DNA of 7,024 nt from an uncultured Prevotellaceae bacterium (GTDB taxonomy: Bacteria > Bacteroidota > Bacteroidia > Bacteroidales > Bacteroidaceae), in assembly GCA_937893145.1 (NCBI GenBank), contig CALBJW010000073.1, forward strand, positions 1 to 7,024, given 5' to 3'. The notes under the pieces are model-generated. The model saw only the letters and a list, made by a program, of their open reading frames with translations, was not told where the DNA came from and did not search any database. Each line of letters opens with the position of its first letter. Positions within the stretch are counted from its first letter, which is position 1. Positions 1-6,209 of the stretch are shown here, in pieces. Both the position numbers and the translations under genes were made by a program.

Positions 1-3000
1 CAGTAGTAACCCTGGAGTTTGAGTACGGCTATGATATCGATGTGTTGACAAACAACGTACGTGATAAACTGGATATGGTAAGCTCTGCATTGCCAGATGC
101 CTGCCAGAAGCCATATATCTTCAAGTTCTCTGCCGACATGATTCCTATTGTCATGTTGTCAGCTACAGCTAGCGAAAGCCAGTCAGCTCTCTACAAGATC
201 CTGGATGAGAATGTAGGTAACCCATTGGCACGTATTGATGGTGTGGGTACTGTAAGTATTGCCGGTGCACCTAAGCGTGAGATCAATGTTTACATGGATC
301 CTAACAAGATGGAGGCTTACCATGTAAGTGTAGAGGCTGTAAGTCAGGCTATTGCATCAGAGAACATGAACGTATCTGCCGGTTCATTTGATATCGGTAG
401 CAACACCTATACCCTGCGTATCGAGGGTGAGTTTGACACACCTGCAGAGATGAGCAACATCATTGTGGCTCATGCTGCCAATGGTGCTGCTGTCTATCTG
501 AGAGATGTAGCTCGCATTGTGGATAGCTTGGAAGAGCGTACCCAGAAGTCATTTACCAATGGCCAGCAGGGTGCTATGATCATTGTGCAGAAACAGAGTG
601 GTGCAAACTCTGTACAGATTGCCAACAAGATTCATGCTGAGCTTCCAAAATTGCAGAAGCAGTTGCCACCAGATGTGAAGCTGGGTATTATTGTTGATAC
701 CTCTGAGAACATTAAGAACACCATCAGCTCTCTGACAGAAACTATCTGTTATGCGATGTTGTTCGTAGTCTTGGTTGTATTTGTATTTTTGGGACGTTGG
801 CGTGCTACTGTCATCATTGCCATTACCATCCCAATGTCTCTGATTGCCTCTTTCATCTATCTGTATGCTACAGGAGGTTCTCTGAACATGATTTCCCTGT
901 CCTGTCTCTCTATTGCGATTGGTAACGTGGTGGATGATGCCATCGTAGTCTTGGAGAACGTGACAACTCATATTGAACGTGGTTCCGACCCTAAGCAGGC
1001 TGCTATCCACGGTACCAATGAGGTGGCTATCTCTGTAATTGCTTCTACTTTGACCATGATTGCCGTGTTCTTCCCATTGACCATGGTCAGTGGTATGACT
1101 GGTGTGCTGTTCAAGCAGTTGGGTTGGATGATGTGTGTCATCATGACAATCTCCACTACAAGTGCCCTCTCGTTCACACCAATGCTCTGTTCGCAGATGC
1201 TCAAGTTGAAGAAGAAGGCTAAGACTCTCCAGCGCATCATGTCTGAGGCTAACTGGTATGCTATCATCCCTTGCCTCATTGTTACTATAGGTGCATGTAT
1301 CTATGGTCTCGCAGCTCACAGCACAGGTGCACTCATCCTGAGTCTCATTGCACTCGTACTTCTCTTCGTGTTTGGAGGAAACGTGTTCATCGGACTTCTC
1401 GACATCATCGACAAGGTTTACCGCCGTCTTCCATTCATCCATTGGCTCGACATCCTCGATGCATGGTACGAGAAGAAGATCAACTGGGCGGTTCGCCATC
1501 GCTGGACAGTCATCGCAGGCTGTTTCGCACTCTTCTTCGGTTCTGTCGTTCTCATGAAGGTGGCAGGTATCAAGAGTGGTTTCTTCCCAACCAACGACTC
1601 TGGTCGTGTAAGTGCCACACTCCAGCTTCCTATCGGTACTCGTACAGAGAACGCGCAGGCATTGGCTTCTCAGTTTGCAGAGAAGTGGATGAGCCGCTAT
1701 GGTTCCGACCTCACATCATGTAACTTCACCGTAGGTCAGGCGGGTGATAACAACACATTCGCTTCGCTCCAGACAAACGGTTCACATATCATCTCGTTCA
1801 ACCTGCAGTTCGTTCCTTCTACCGAACGTGACATCTCGCTCGTTGCTATCTGTGATGAGATGCGTAAGGACTGTAAGATGACACCAGAACTTGATAAGTT
1901 CCAGGTTAACCTCGGTGGTGGTAACTCCGCTATGGGTGGTCAGAGTGCCGCAACATTCGAAATCTATGGTTACGACCTCGACGAAACAAAGCGCATCGCT
2001 GATGAACTCTCCGAAAAACTCACAAGCTATGTAGAAGAAGGCGAGACAGAACCTATGTTCTCACAGGTTAACATCTCTCGTATGGACCCTCAGCCAGAAC
2101 TTGTAATCGACTTCGACCGCAACAAGCTCTCTACACTTGGTCTTAACATGAGTACAGCCGCAACAAGTGTTCAGAACCTCATCACAGGTTCGCTCATGTC
2201 CTTCTATCGTGAGGATGGTGAGGAGTACGACATCCGCGTTCGTTACGAAGTGGAGGACCGTATCAGCATCGAAGACATCGAGAACATGTTCATCCCAACT
2301 CCTATGGGTGGAAGCGTTCGTGTTAGAGATGTAGCCACAGTTCGTGAGTCTTCTATCTCTCCAGCCATCGAGCGTAAGGACCGCCAGCGTATCATCAGCG
2401 TTACAGGTATCTTGAAGGAGGGCTACTCACTCTCAGATGGTGTTGAAGCAGGTCGTGGCATCTATGAGAAAATCGAACACCCAACCAACATCACCATTCA
2501 GGTAGCAGGTTCATACGAAGACCAGCAGGATTCCAACCGCGACCTCGGTATGCTTGGTGTGCTTATCCTCATCCTCGTCTATATCGTGATGGCAGCACAG
2601 TTCGAGAGTCTCACATACCCATTCATCATTGCCCTCTCTATCCTCTTCGCATTCTCGGGTATCATCCTCTCACTCGTCTTGACAGGCACAGAGCTCAACA
2701 TCATGTCTATGCTCGGTTCTATCATGTTGATTGGTATCGTAGTGAAGAACGGTATCGTGCTTATCGACTACACCCAGTTGCTCCGCGAACGAGGAGTGGG
2801 TTACATCCAGAGTGCCGTACTCGCAGCTCGTAGCCGTCTCCGTCCTATCCTCATGACAACCCTCACCACTATCCTCGGTATGGTACCAATGGCAGTAGGT
2901 CAGGGTGTAGGTGCAGAGATGTGGCGTCCACTCGGTATCAGCATCATCGGTGGTCTTACCGTGTCAACCATCATGACCCTTATCTATGTTCCAGCCATGT

Positions 3001-3131
3001 TCTGTATCTTCGGAGGTGTAGGTGTCAAGAATCAGCGCAAGGCACTCCGCCGCCAGCGTGAGATTGATGAGTACTACGCACAGAACAAAGACCAGTTCAC
3101 ACATAACAAATTGAATAAGCATAAGGATTAA
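1..3131 (+). CDS. RND efflux pump permease (HAE1/AcrB family), 5'-truncated
   Basis: Inner-membrane proton-driven drug/solute exporter of a tripartite pump. The frame is open from base 3; the GTG at 42 is internal, because the codons before it encode VVTLEFEYGYDID, a typical RND porter-domain stretch. About 1042 residues are visible and roughly 90 N-terminal ones, including TM1, are missing. Visible in order: porter subdomains; TM2-TM6 (about bases 720-1200); a hydrophobic insert (about 1250-1410); TM7 (about 1500-1565); the second porter half; TM8-TM12 (about 2545-3030). The proton-relay Asp pair in TM4 (GNVVDDAIVVLEN, codons at 933-938) and the TM10 Lys (GIVVKNGIVLI, codon at 2745) are present. 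The double Asp favours HAE1 over the heavy-metal CzcA type. Codon usage changes sharply near base 1150. The substrate cannot be read from the sequence. A membrane-fusion gene is expected upstream, outside the window. Confidence 0.96.
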   Translation, partial: VVTLEFEYGYDIDVLTNNVRDKLDMVSSALPDACQKPYIFKFSADMIPIVMLSATASESQSALYKILDENVGNPLARIDGVGTVSIAGAPKREINVYMDPNKMEAYHVSVEAVSQAIASENMNVSAGSFDIGSNTYTLRIEGEFDTPAEMSNIIVAHAANGAAVYLRDVARIVDSLEERTQKSFTNGQQGAMIIVQKQSGANSVQIANKIHAELPKLQKQLPPDVKLGIIVDTSENIKNTISSLTETICYAMLFVVLVVFVFLGRWRATVIIAITIPMSLIASFIYLYATGGSLNMISLSCLSIAIGNVVDDAIVVLENVTTHIERGSDPKQAAIHGTNEVAISVIASTLTMIAVFFPLTMVSGMTGVLFKQLGWMMCVIMTISTTSALSFTPMLCSQMLKLKKKAKTLQRIMSEANWYAIIPCLIVTIGACIYGLAAHSTGALILSLIALVLLFVFGGNVFIGLLDIIDKVYRRLPFIHWLDILDAWYEKKINWAVRHRWTVIAGCFALFFGSVVLMKVAGIKSGFFPTNDSGRVSATLQLPIGTRTENAQALASQFAEKWMSRYGSDLTSCNFTVGQAGDNNTFASLQTNGSHIISFNLQFVPSTERDISLVAICDEMRKDCKMTPELDKFQVNLGGGNSAMGGQSAATFEIYGYDLDETKRIADELSEKLTSYVEEGETEPMFSQVNISRMDPQPELVIDFDRNKLSTLGLNMSTAATSVQNLITGSLMSFYREDGEEYDIRVRYEVEDRISIEDIENMFIPTPMGGSVRVRDVATVRESSISPAIERKDRQRIISVTGILKEGYSLSDGVEAGRGIYEKIEHPTNITIQVAGSYEDQQDSNRDLGMLGVLILILVYIVMAAQFESLTYPFIIALSILFAFSGIILSLVLTGTELNIMSMLGSIMLIGIVVKNGIVLIDYTQLLRERGVGYIQSAVLAARSRLRPILMTTLTTILGMVPMAVGQGVGAEMWRPLGISIIGGLTVSTIMTLIYVPAMFCIFGGVGVKNQRKALRRQREIDEYYAQNKDQFTHNKLNKHKD
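3123..3127 (+). promoter_or_regulatory. Shine-Dalgarno-like AAGGA
   Basis: AAGGA lies 6 bases before the ATG at 3134, inside the last codons of the permease gene. It supports that ATG as the start and suggests coupled translation of the two genes. The other genes in the window lack a clear site of this kind. Confidence 0.5.
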
Positions 3132-3133
3132 AT

Positions 3134-3427
3134 ATGAAATCAGTATTTATCACATACGACCAGGCACACCAGGACAATGTCATCGATGCACTCAACGAGT
3201 GCAGTGCCCGTGGTTACACATACTTCCAGGGTGTTGGAGGTCGTGGTTCCGTAAAGGGAGAACCACACCTCGGCACACACGCATGGCCAACCATGAACAG
3301 TGCCATCATCTCCATCGTCGATGATGAGAAGGTAGATCGTCTTCTCTCCATCCTCCACAAGTACGACGAAGAAAACCCACTTCTCGGCTTGAGAGCTTTT
3401 GTTTGGAATGTGGAAAAAAGCGTGTAA
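3134..3427 (+). CDS. PG0541-type transporter-associated, P-II-like small protein
   Basis: A 97-residue soluble protein with no signal peptide or membrane segment. The order beta (KSVFITYD), helix (about residues 12-25), beta (about 28-34), Gly-rich loop (GVGGRGSVKG), beta (NSAIISIVDD), helix (about 61-75), then a last strand resembles the ferredoxin-like fold of P-II signalling proteins. I recall this family from Bacteroidales, where it follows RND permease genes and is named after PG0541 of Porphyromonas gingivalis. The GTHAWPTMNS stretch looks like a family signature. The gene starts 2 bases after the permease stop and is followed at once by a terminator, so it is the last gene of the efflux operon. 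It may sense a small ligand and adjust the pump, but that role is inferred; the P-II uridylylation Tyr loop is not recognisable. Confidence 0.85.
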   Translation: MKSVFITYDQAHQDNVIDALNECSARGYTYFQGVGGRGSVKGEPHLGTHAWPTMNSAIISIVDDEKVDRLLSILHKYDEENPLLGLRAFVWNVEKSV

Positions 3428-3468
3428 TCAAAAAAGGAGCAGTCAATTTGACTGCTCCTTTTTTGATT
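3426..3468 (+). terminator. Rho-independent terminator of the efflux operon
   Basis: A perfect inverted repeat of about 20 bp per arm starts on the last bases of the upstream stop codon. Its core is GGAGCAGTCAA / TTGACTGCTCC with a very short loop, and it ends in T6 (3459-3464). An A6 run (3430-3435) on the other side makes it potentially bidirectional, so it could also stop minus-strand transcription coming from ridA. Confidence 0.93.
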
Positions 3469-3470
3469 AA

Positions 3471-3519
3471 GTGAAGAGTGAAGAGTGAAGAGTGAAGAGT
3501 GAAGAGTGAAGAGTGAAGA
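3471..3519 (+). repeat. Tandem 7-bp repeat GTGAAGA, seven copies
   Basis: Seven perfect back-to-back copies of GTGAAGA start right after the efflux terminator and are followed by ATTTGC. The same unit occurs inverted at 3628-3655, so the two arrays bracket about 108 bp. Such an array can change copy number by strand slippage. It lies outside any gene I would call. Confidence 0.95.
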
Positions 3520-3572
3520 ATTTGCTTCCGCCTTGGTGCAAGAGGTGTTTACACTCCGCAGAGAAAGCAAAC

Positions 3573-3623
3573 GGACATCCTCTTCCGGTAGGTTATCCCA
3601 ATAGGACATCCTTTTCCGGTAGG
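3573..3623. repeat. Two direct 20-bp repeats, 31-bp period
   Basis: GGACATCCTCTTCCGGTAGG at 3573-3592 recurs at 3604-3623 with one C/T change. Both lie between the inverted heptamer arrays. Function unknown; they may be part of the same interspersed element. Confidence 0.85.
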
Positions 3624-3627
3624 AAAT

Positions 3628-3655
3628 TCTTCACTCTTCACTCTTCACTCTTCAC
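3628..3655 (-). repeat. Inverted array of the 7-bp repeat, four copies
   Basis: Four copies of TCTTCAC, the reverse complement of GTGAAGA. Together with the adjoining AAAT they form an arm of about 32 bp that can pair perfectly with 3492-3523. The 3471-3655 block therefore has terminal inverted repeats and could fold into a long hairpin. No transposase or clear target-site duplication is visible. Confidence 0.93.
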
Positions 3656-3657
3656 TT

Positions 3658-3682
3658 CGTTAACCACATCGAGTGGTTAACG
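3658..3682. other. Hairpin overlapping the ridA stop codon
   Basis: CGTTAACCAC and GTGGTTAACG form a perfect 10-bp stem around the loop ATCGA. The ridA stop (complement of 3677-3679) lies in one arm. No T run follows on the minus strand, so it is not a classical terminator. It may protect the 3' end of the mRNA or help termination. Confidence 0.6.
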
Positions 3683-4051
3683 AACTGCAATCGCCTCAAT
3701 CTCCACCTCAGCGCCCTTAGGGAGAGCAGCTACAGCGAAGGCTGAGCGTGCAGGGTAGGGAGCCTCGAAGAACTCGGCATATACCTCGTTCACAGCAGCG
3801 AAGTTGTTGATGTCAGCGAGAAGCACAGTGACCTTAGCCACATTAGCCATAGTCATACCCTCCTCAGCGAGGATATTCTTGATGTTAGTGAGCGACTGGC
3901 GAGTCAATTCCTTGATGCCACCCTCAGCAAACTCACCTGTAGCAGGGTTGATAGGGAGCTGTCCGCTCACATAAACTGTTCCATTGTTCTCGATAGCCTG
4001 ACTGTATGGTCCGATAGCAGCAGGCGCATTCTTTGTAACGATTGCCTTCAT
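3677..4051 (-). CDS. ridA: RidA family 2-iminobutanoate/2-iminopropanoate deaminase
   Basis: A 124-residue protein, the full length for the YjgF/YER057c/UK114 family, which forms cytosolic homotrimers. It hydrolyses reactive enamines and imines made by PLP enzymes, such as 2-aminoacrylate, to ketoacid and ammonia. Family motifs are all present: the IGPYSQAI segment (residues 13-20), VSGQLP (28-33), the C-terminal signature PARSAFAVAALPKG, and EIEAIAV. Arg102 and Glu117 match the catalytic Arg105 and Glu120 of Escherichia coli RidA by their 15-residue spacing. The ATG at 4049-4051 starts the typical MKAIVTKNAPAAIGPYSQ. The gene stands alone on the minus strand, divergent from the PurF-like gene and convergent with the efflux operon. 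Leu codons are mostly CTC, as in the neighbours, so there is no sign of recent transfer. Confidence 0.96.
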   Translation of the reverse strand: MKAIVTKNAPAAIGPYSQAIENNGTVYVSGQLPINPATGEFAEGGIKELTRQSLTNIKNILAEEGMTMANVAKVTVLLADINNFAAVNEVYAEFFEAPYPARSAFAVAALPKGAEVEIEAIAVR

Positions 4052-4093
4052 AGTTTTCTAAGTTGATTTGTTGATATATAATTAATATATGTG

Positions 4094-4101
4094 CAAATGT
4101 A
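4094..4101 (-). promoter_or_regulatory. Putative -7 box of the ridA promoter
   Basis: On the minus strand the bases read TACATTTG, matching the Bacteroidota -7 consensus TAnnTTTG, about 43 bases before the ridA start. I could not find a convincing TTTG -33 element at the usual distance, so only half of the promoter is supported. Confidence 0.45.
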
Positions 4102-4142
4102 CGATTTTTTTAAATAATATTATATGTTTTCCCCAATAAAAT

Positions 4143-4170
4143 CCTAATTTCTAATTCCTAATTCCTAATT
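4143..4170 (+). repeat. Tandem 7-bp repeat (C/T)CTAATT, four copies
   Basis: Units at 4143-4149, 4150-4156, 4157-4163 and 4164-4170 read CCTAATT, TCTAATT, CCTAATT and CCTAATT. They lie just upstream of the putative PurF-like -7 box, where a -33 element would be expected. The period matches the unrelated GTGAAGA arrays nearby. Copy-number change here would move upstream sequence relative to the promoter. Confidence 0.9.
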
Positions 4171-4176
4171 TATTCT

Positions 4177-4185
4177 TACCTTTGC
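4177..4185 (+). promoter_or_regulatory. Putative -7 box of the purF-like promoter
   Basis: TACCTTTGC matches the Bacteroidota -7 consensus TAnnTTTG and lies about 42 bases before the ATG at 4227, which leaves a short 5' leader with no purine riboswitch fold that I can see. No TTTG -33 box is evident; that position is taken up by the heptamer repeats. Confidence 0.55.
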
Positions 4186-4226
4186 ACAGGATAAACCAAA
4201 AAGAATAACAAAATCAACACATCATT

Positions 4227-5699
4227 ATGGGAGGTTTTTTTGGCGCTGTATCACTTGAACCATGTGCAGCAGAACTGTTCTACGGAACAGACTACCAGTC
4301 ACATCTTGGCACAAGCCGCGGTGGTATGGCAACTTACAACAATCAGACAGGTGGATTCTATCGAGCAATCCACAATCTTGAGAACACCTATTTCCGTACA
4401 CGCTTCGAACCCGAACTCAGCAAGTTCGAAGGAGAGAGCGGTATAGGTATCATCTCCGACACAGACGCACAGCCAATGCTCTTCAACTGCCATCTTGGAC
4501 GCTTTGCCATTGTTACAGTAGCCAAGATTAACAATGCAGAAGAGATTGCAACTCACCTCCTCGAAGAGAATATGCATCTCTCCGAGTTTAGTTCAGGCAA
4601 AATCAACCCAACAGAACTTATCGGACTCCTCGTCGTTAAGGGCAAGACCTTTGTTGAGGGTATCGAAAACGTCTATAAGCATGTCAAGGGTTCATGCTCA
4701 CTCCTCCTCCTCACAGAGGATGGCATCATCGCAGCACGCGACTTCTGGGGTCGTACACCAATCATCGTCGGCAAGAAGGATGGAGCGATGGCAGTCACAA
4801 GCGAGAGCACAGCTTTCCCTAACCTCGGATACGAAACATCATACTATGTAGGTCCAGGCGAAATCGTTCGCCTCCGTCCAAACGGCATGGAGCAGCTTCG
4901 CAAACCAGAAGAGAACATGCAGATATGCTCCTTCCTCTGGATTTACTACGGATTCCCAACATCATACTACGAAGGCAAGAACGTAGAGCAGATGCGCTAC
5001 GATACAGGATTTGCAATGGGTAAGGCAGACCCTACCGAAGTCGATTGTGCAGGCGGCATTCCTGATTCAGGACTCGGCATGGCAACAGGCTATGCAGCAG
5101 GCCACGGAGTACCATACCAGCGTGCCATCTCAAAATACACCCCTACATGGCCACGTTCCTTCATGCCAGTCAACCAGTCTATGCGTAACCTCGTAGCCAA
5201 GATGAAGCTCATCCCAAACAAGGCAATGCTCGAAGGCAAGCGCTGCCTCTTCTGTGATGACTCCATCGTGCGAGGCACACAGCTTCGTGAGAACACAAAG
5301 ATTCTCAAGGAACTTGGAGCAAAGGAAGTACACATGCGTATTGCATGTCCACCACTCATCTACGCTTGTCCATTCGTGAACTTCTCAGCATCAAAGAGTG
5401 AACTCGAACTCATCACCCGCCGTGTCATCAAGGACTTCGAATCAGGCAACGACCAGGCAACCATGCTTGCCGATGTCCCACAGACCGACAATGTAGATGT
5501 CCCAGCAGACCGTCTCAAGGCATACTCCACAACAGGCACACCAGAGTACAACCGCATGGTAGCCGAAATTGCCAAGCGACTCAACCTCGACTCCCTCAAG
5601 TTCACAACCATCGAAAGCATCATCGAAGCCATCGGCCTCCCTAAGTGCAAAGTCTGCACCCACTGCTTCGATGGAAGCTCGTTCCATACTATCAAATAA
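4227..5699 (+). CDS. PurF-family amidophosphoribosyltransferase homolog with a degenerate glutaminase domain
   Basis: A 490-residue cytosolic protein with the two-domain layout of PurF: class II amidotransferase (about residues 1-220) and type I phosphoribosyltransferase (about 230-470). The PRPP loop is intact (CDDSIVRGT, 343-351). So are the GIPDSG segment (277-282) and the KMKL segment (325-328). Cys234, Cys381 and the Cys474/477/480 cluster line up with the four [4Fe-4S] ligands of Bacillus subtilis PurF. The glutaminase half begins MGGFFG, with Gly2 where PurF has its catalytic N-terminal Cys. The Arg-containing loop before the AQP motif is shortened (GIISDTDAQP), the oxyanion HNGN is replaced by TVAK, and the substrate Asp is absent. 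Glutamine-dependent phosphoribosylamine synthesis is therefore unlikely; it may use free ammonia, another nucleophile, or be regulatory. I recall similar MGGFFG proteins annotated as PurF in other Bacteroidales. No gene symbol is given because the function is uncertain. Confidence 0.9.
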   Translation: MGGFFGAVSLEPCAAELFYGTDYQSHLGTSRGGMATYNNQTGGFYRAIHNLENTYFRTRFEPELSKFEGESGIGIISDTDAQPMLFNCHLGRFAIVTVAKINNAEEIATHLLEENMHLSEFSSGKINPTELIGLLVVKGKTFVEGIENVYKHVKGSCSLLLLTEDGIIAARDFWGRTPIIVGKKDGAMAVTSESTAFPNLGYETSYYVGPGEIVRLRPNGMEQLRKPEENMQICSFLWIYYGFPTSYYEGKNVEQMRYDTGFAMGKADPTEVDCAGGIPDSGLGMATGYAAGHGVPYQRAISKYTPTWPRSFMPVNQSMRNLVAKMKLIPNKAMLEGKRCLFCDDSIVRGTQLRENTKILKELGAKEVHMRIACPPLIYACPFVNFSASKSELELITRRVIKDFESGNDQATMLADVPQTDNVDVPADRLKAYSTTGTPEYNRMVAEIAKRLNLDSLKFTTIESIIEAIGLPKCKVCTHCFDGSSFHTIK

Positions 5700-5737
5700 T
5701 ACCGCACGCTTATTTAAGCGACAATAATAAACAACAA

Positions 5738-5775
5738 ACAAAAACAGGACCCGAATCATCGAGTCCTGTTTTTGT
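5738..5775 (+). terminator. Rho-independent terminator of the purF-like gene
   Basis: A 13-bp stem (arms 5738-5750 and 5763-5775, core AACAGGAC / GTCCTGTT) ends in T5. The 12-base loop can form a small inner CGA/TCG stem. It lies 38 bases after the stop codon and shows that the gene is transcribed alone. The A5 on the other side would allow weaker activity in reverse. Confidence 0.9.
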
Positions 5776-6049
5776 GTTATTAGGAACAAAAGTATTACTG
5801 CTATGATAAACAAGAATATAAGGTTGTTTTTTGTTTGCCTACGGCGTACCGTATAACCGTAAGCTCGACGACCGAAGGGGAGTCAATTAACATTAATTAG
5901 CCGTATAATTTTGTCGTTTAATCGCGTAAGCGCTTTCGAGCTTGATGAGAAAGAATTTTTTTGAATTCGTTTTTGAAGCGTAGCGTTTCGTTTTTGTTTA
6001 GTTGATGGAGTATAACATGAGATTGCGATGCAATCGAAGTAAATATATC

Positions 6050-6065
6050 GAGGCACAAGTGCCTC
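6050..6065 (+). other. Small terminator-like hairpin
   Basis: GAGGCAC and GTGCCTC form a 7-bp stem around AA (in practice a 4-base loop), followed by TTTAT. The T run is too short for a confident terminator. It lies 15 bases after another small hairpin (GATTGC / GCAATC, 6021-6035). The pair could be structured parts of a non-coding transcript. Confidence 0.35.
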
Positions 6066-6113
6066 TTTATGCCTTCCAAAAACGAAACATCAACGAAAGA
6101 CAACAACGAAATC

Positions 6114-6209
6114 AAAAAAAATCAAACGAAAGCGTAGCGACTCAAATGATCTCAAATGGATGTCTCAAAAACCGCCATCTTAGTTCATCAAATCGCTACG
6201 CTTTCGTTT
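6114..6209 (-). terminator. Likely terminator of the amidase gene (long-loop hairpin plus T8)
   Basis: AAACGAAAGCGTAGCGA (6124-6140) and its exact complement (6193-6209) form a 17-bp stem around a 52-base loop. Read on the minus strand, the second arm is followed two bases later by T8 (complement of 6114-6121), the layout of an intrinsic terminator downstream of the amidase gene. The long loop is unusual and lowers confidence. Confidence 0.5.

Noticed and set aside
549..1499. Long open frame (316 codons) on the minus strand inside the efflux permease gene
   Set aside because: It lies wholly opposite a gene with clear RND motifs. Its translation is low-complexity (His, Glu, Thr, Asp rich) with no family motif, as expected of an antisense shadow.
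3214..3609. Minus-strand open frame running from the repeat element into the PG0541-type gene
   Set aside because: Much of it is the heptamer array translated (SSLFTLH repeated) and the rest is antisense to a real gene.
3471..3655. CRISPR array
   Set aside because: The units are contiguous 7-mers without spacers, and no cas gene is present.
3471..3655. Insertion sequence
   Set aside because: Terminal inverted arrays are present, but the 100-bp interior has no transposase and no target duplication is evident. At most it is a non-autonomous element.
4186..4226. Purine riboswitch ahead of the PurF-like gene
   Set aside because: The predicted leader is only about 35-40 bases, A-rich, and lacks a three-way junction.
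5442..5813. Minus-strand open frame over the end of the PurF-like gene
   Set aside because: It is antisense to the conserved C-terminal Cys motif and spans the terminator; no family features.
5918..6115. Minus-strand open frame of 65 codons
   Set aside because: It overlaps inverted repeats and the putative terminator T8, and no motif or start signal supports it.
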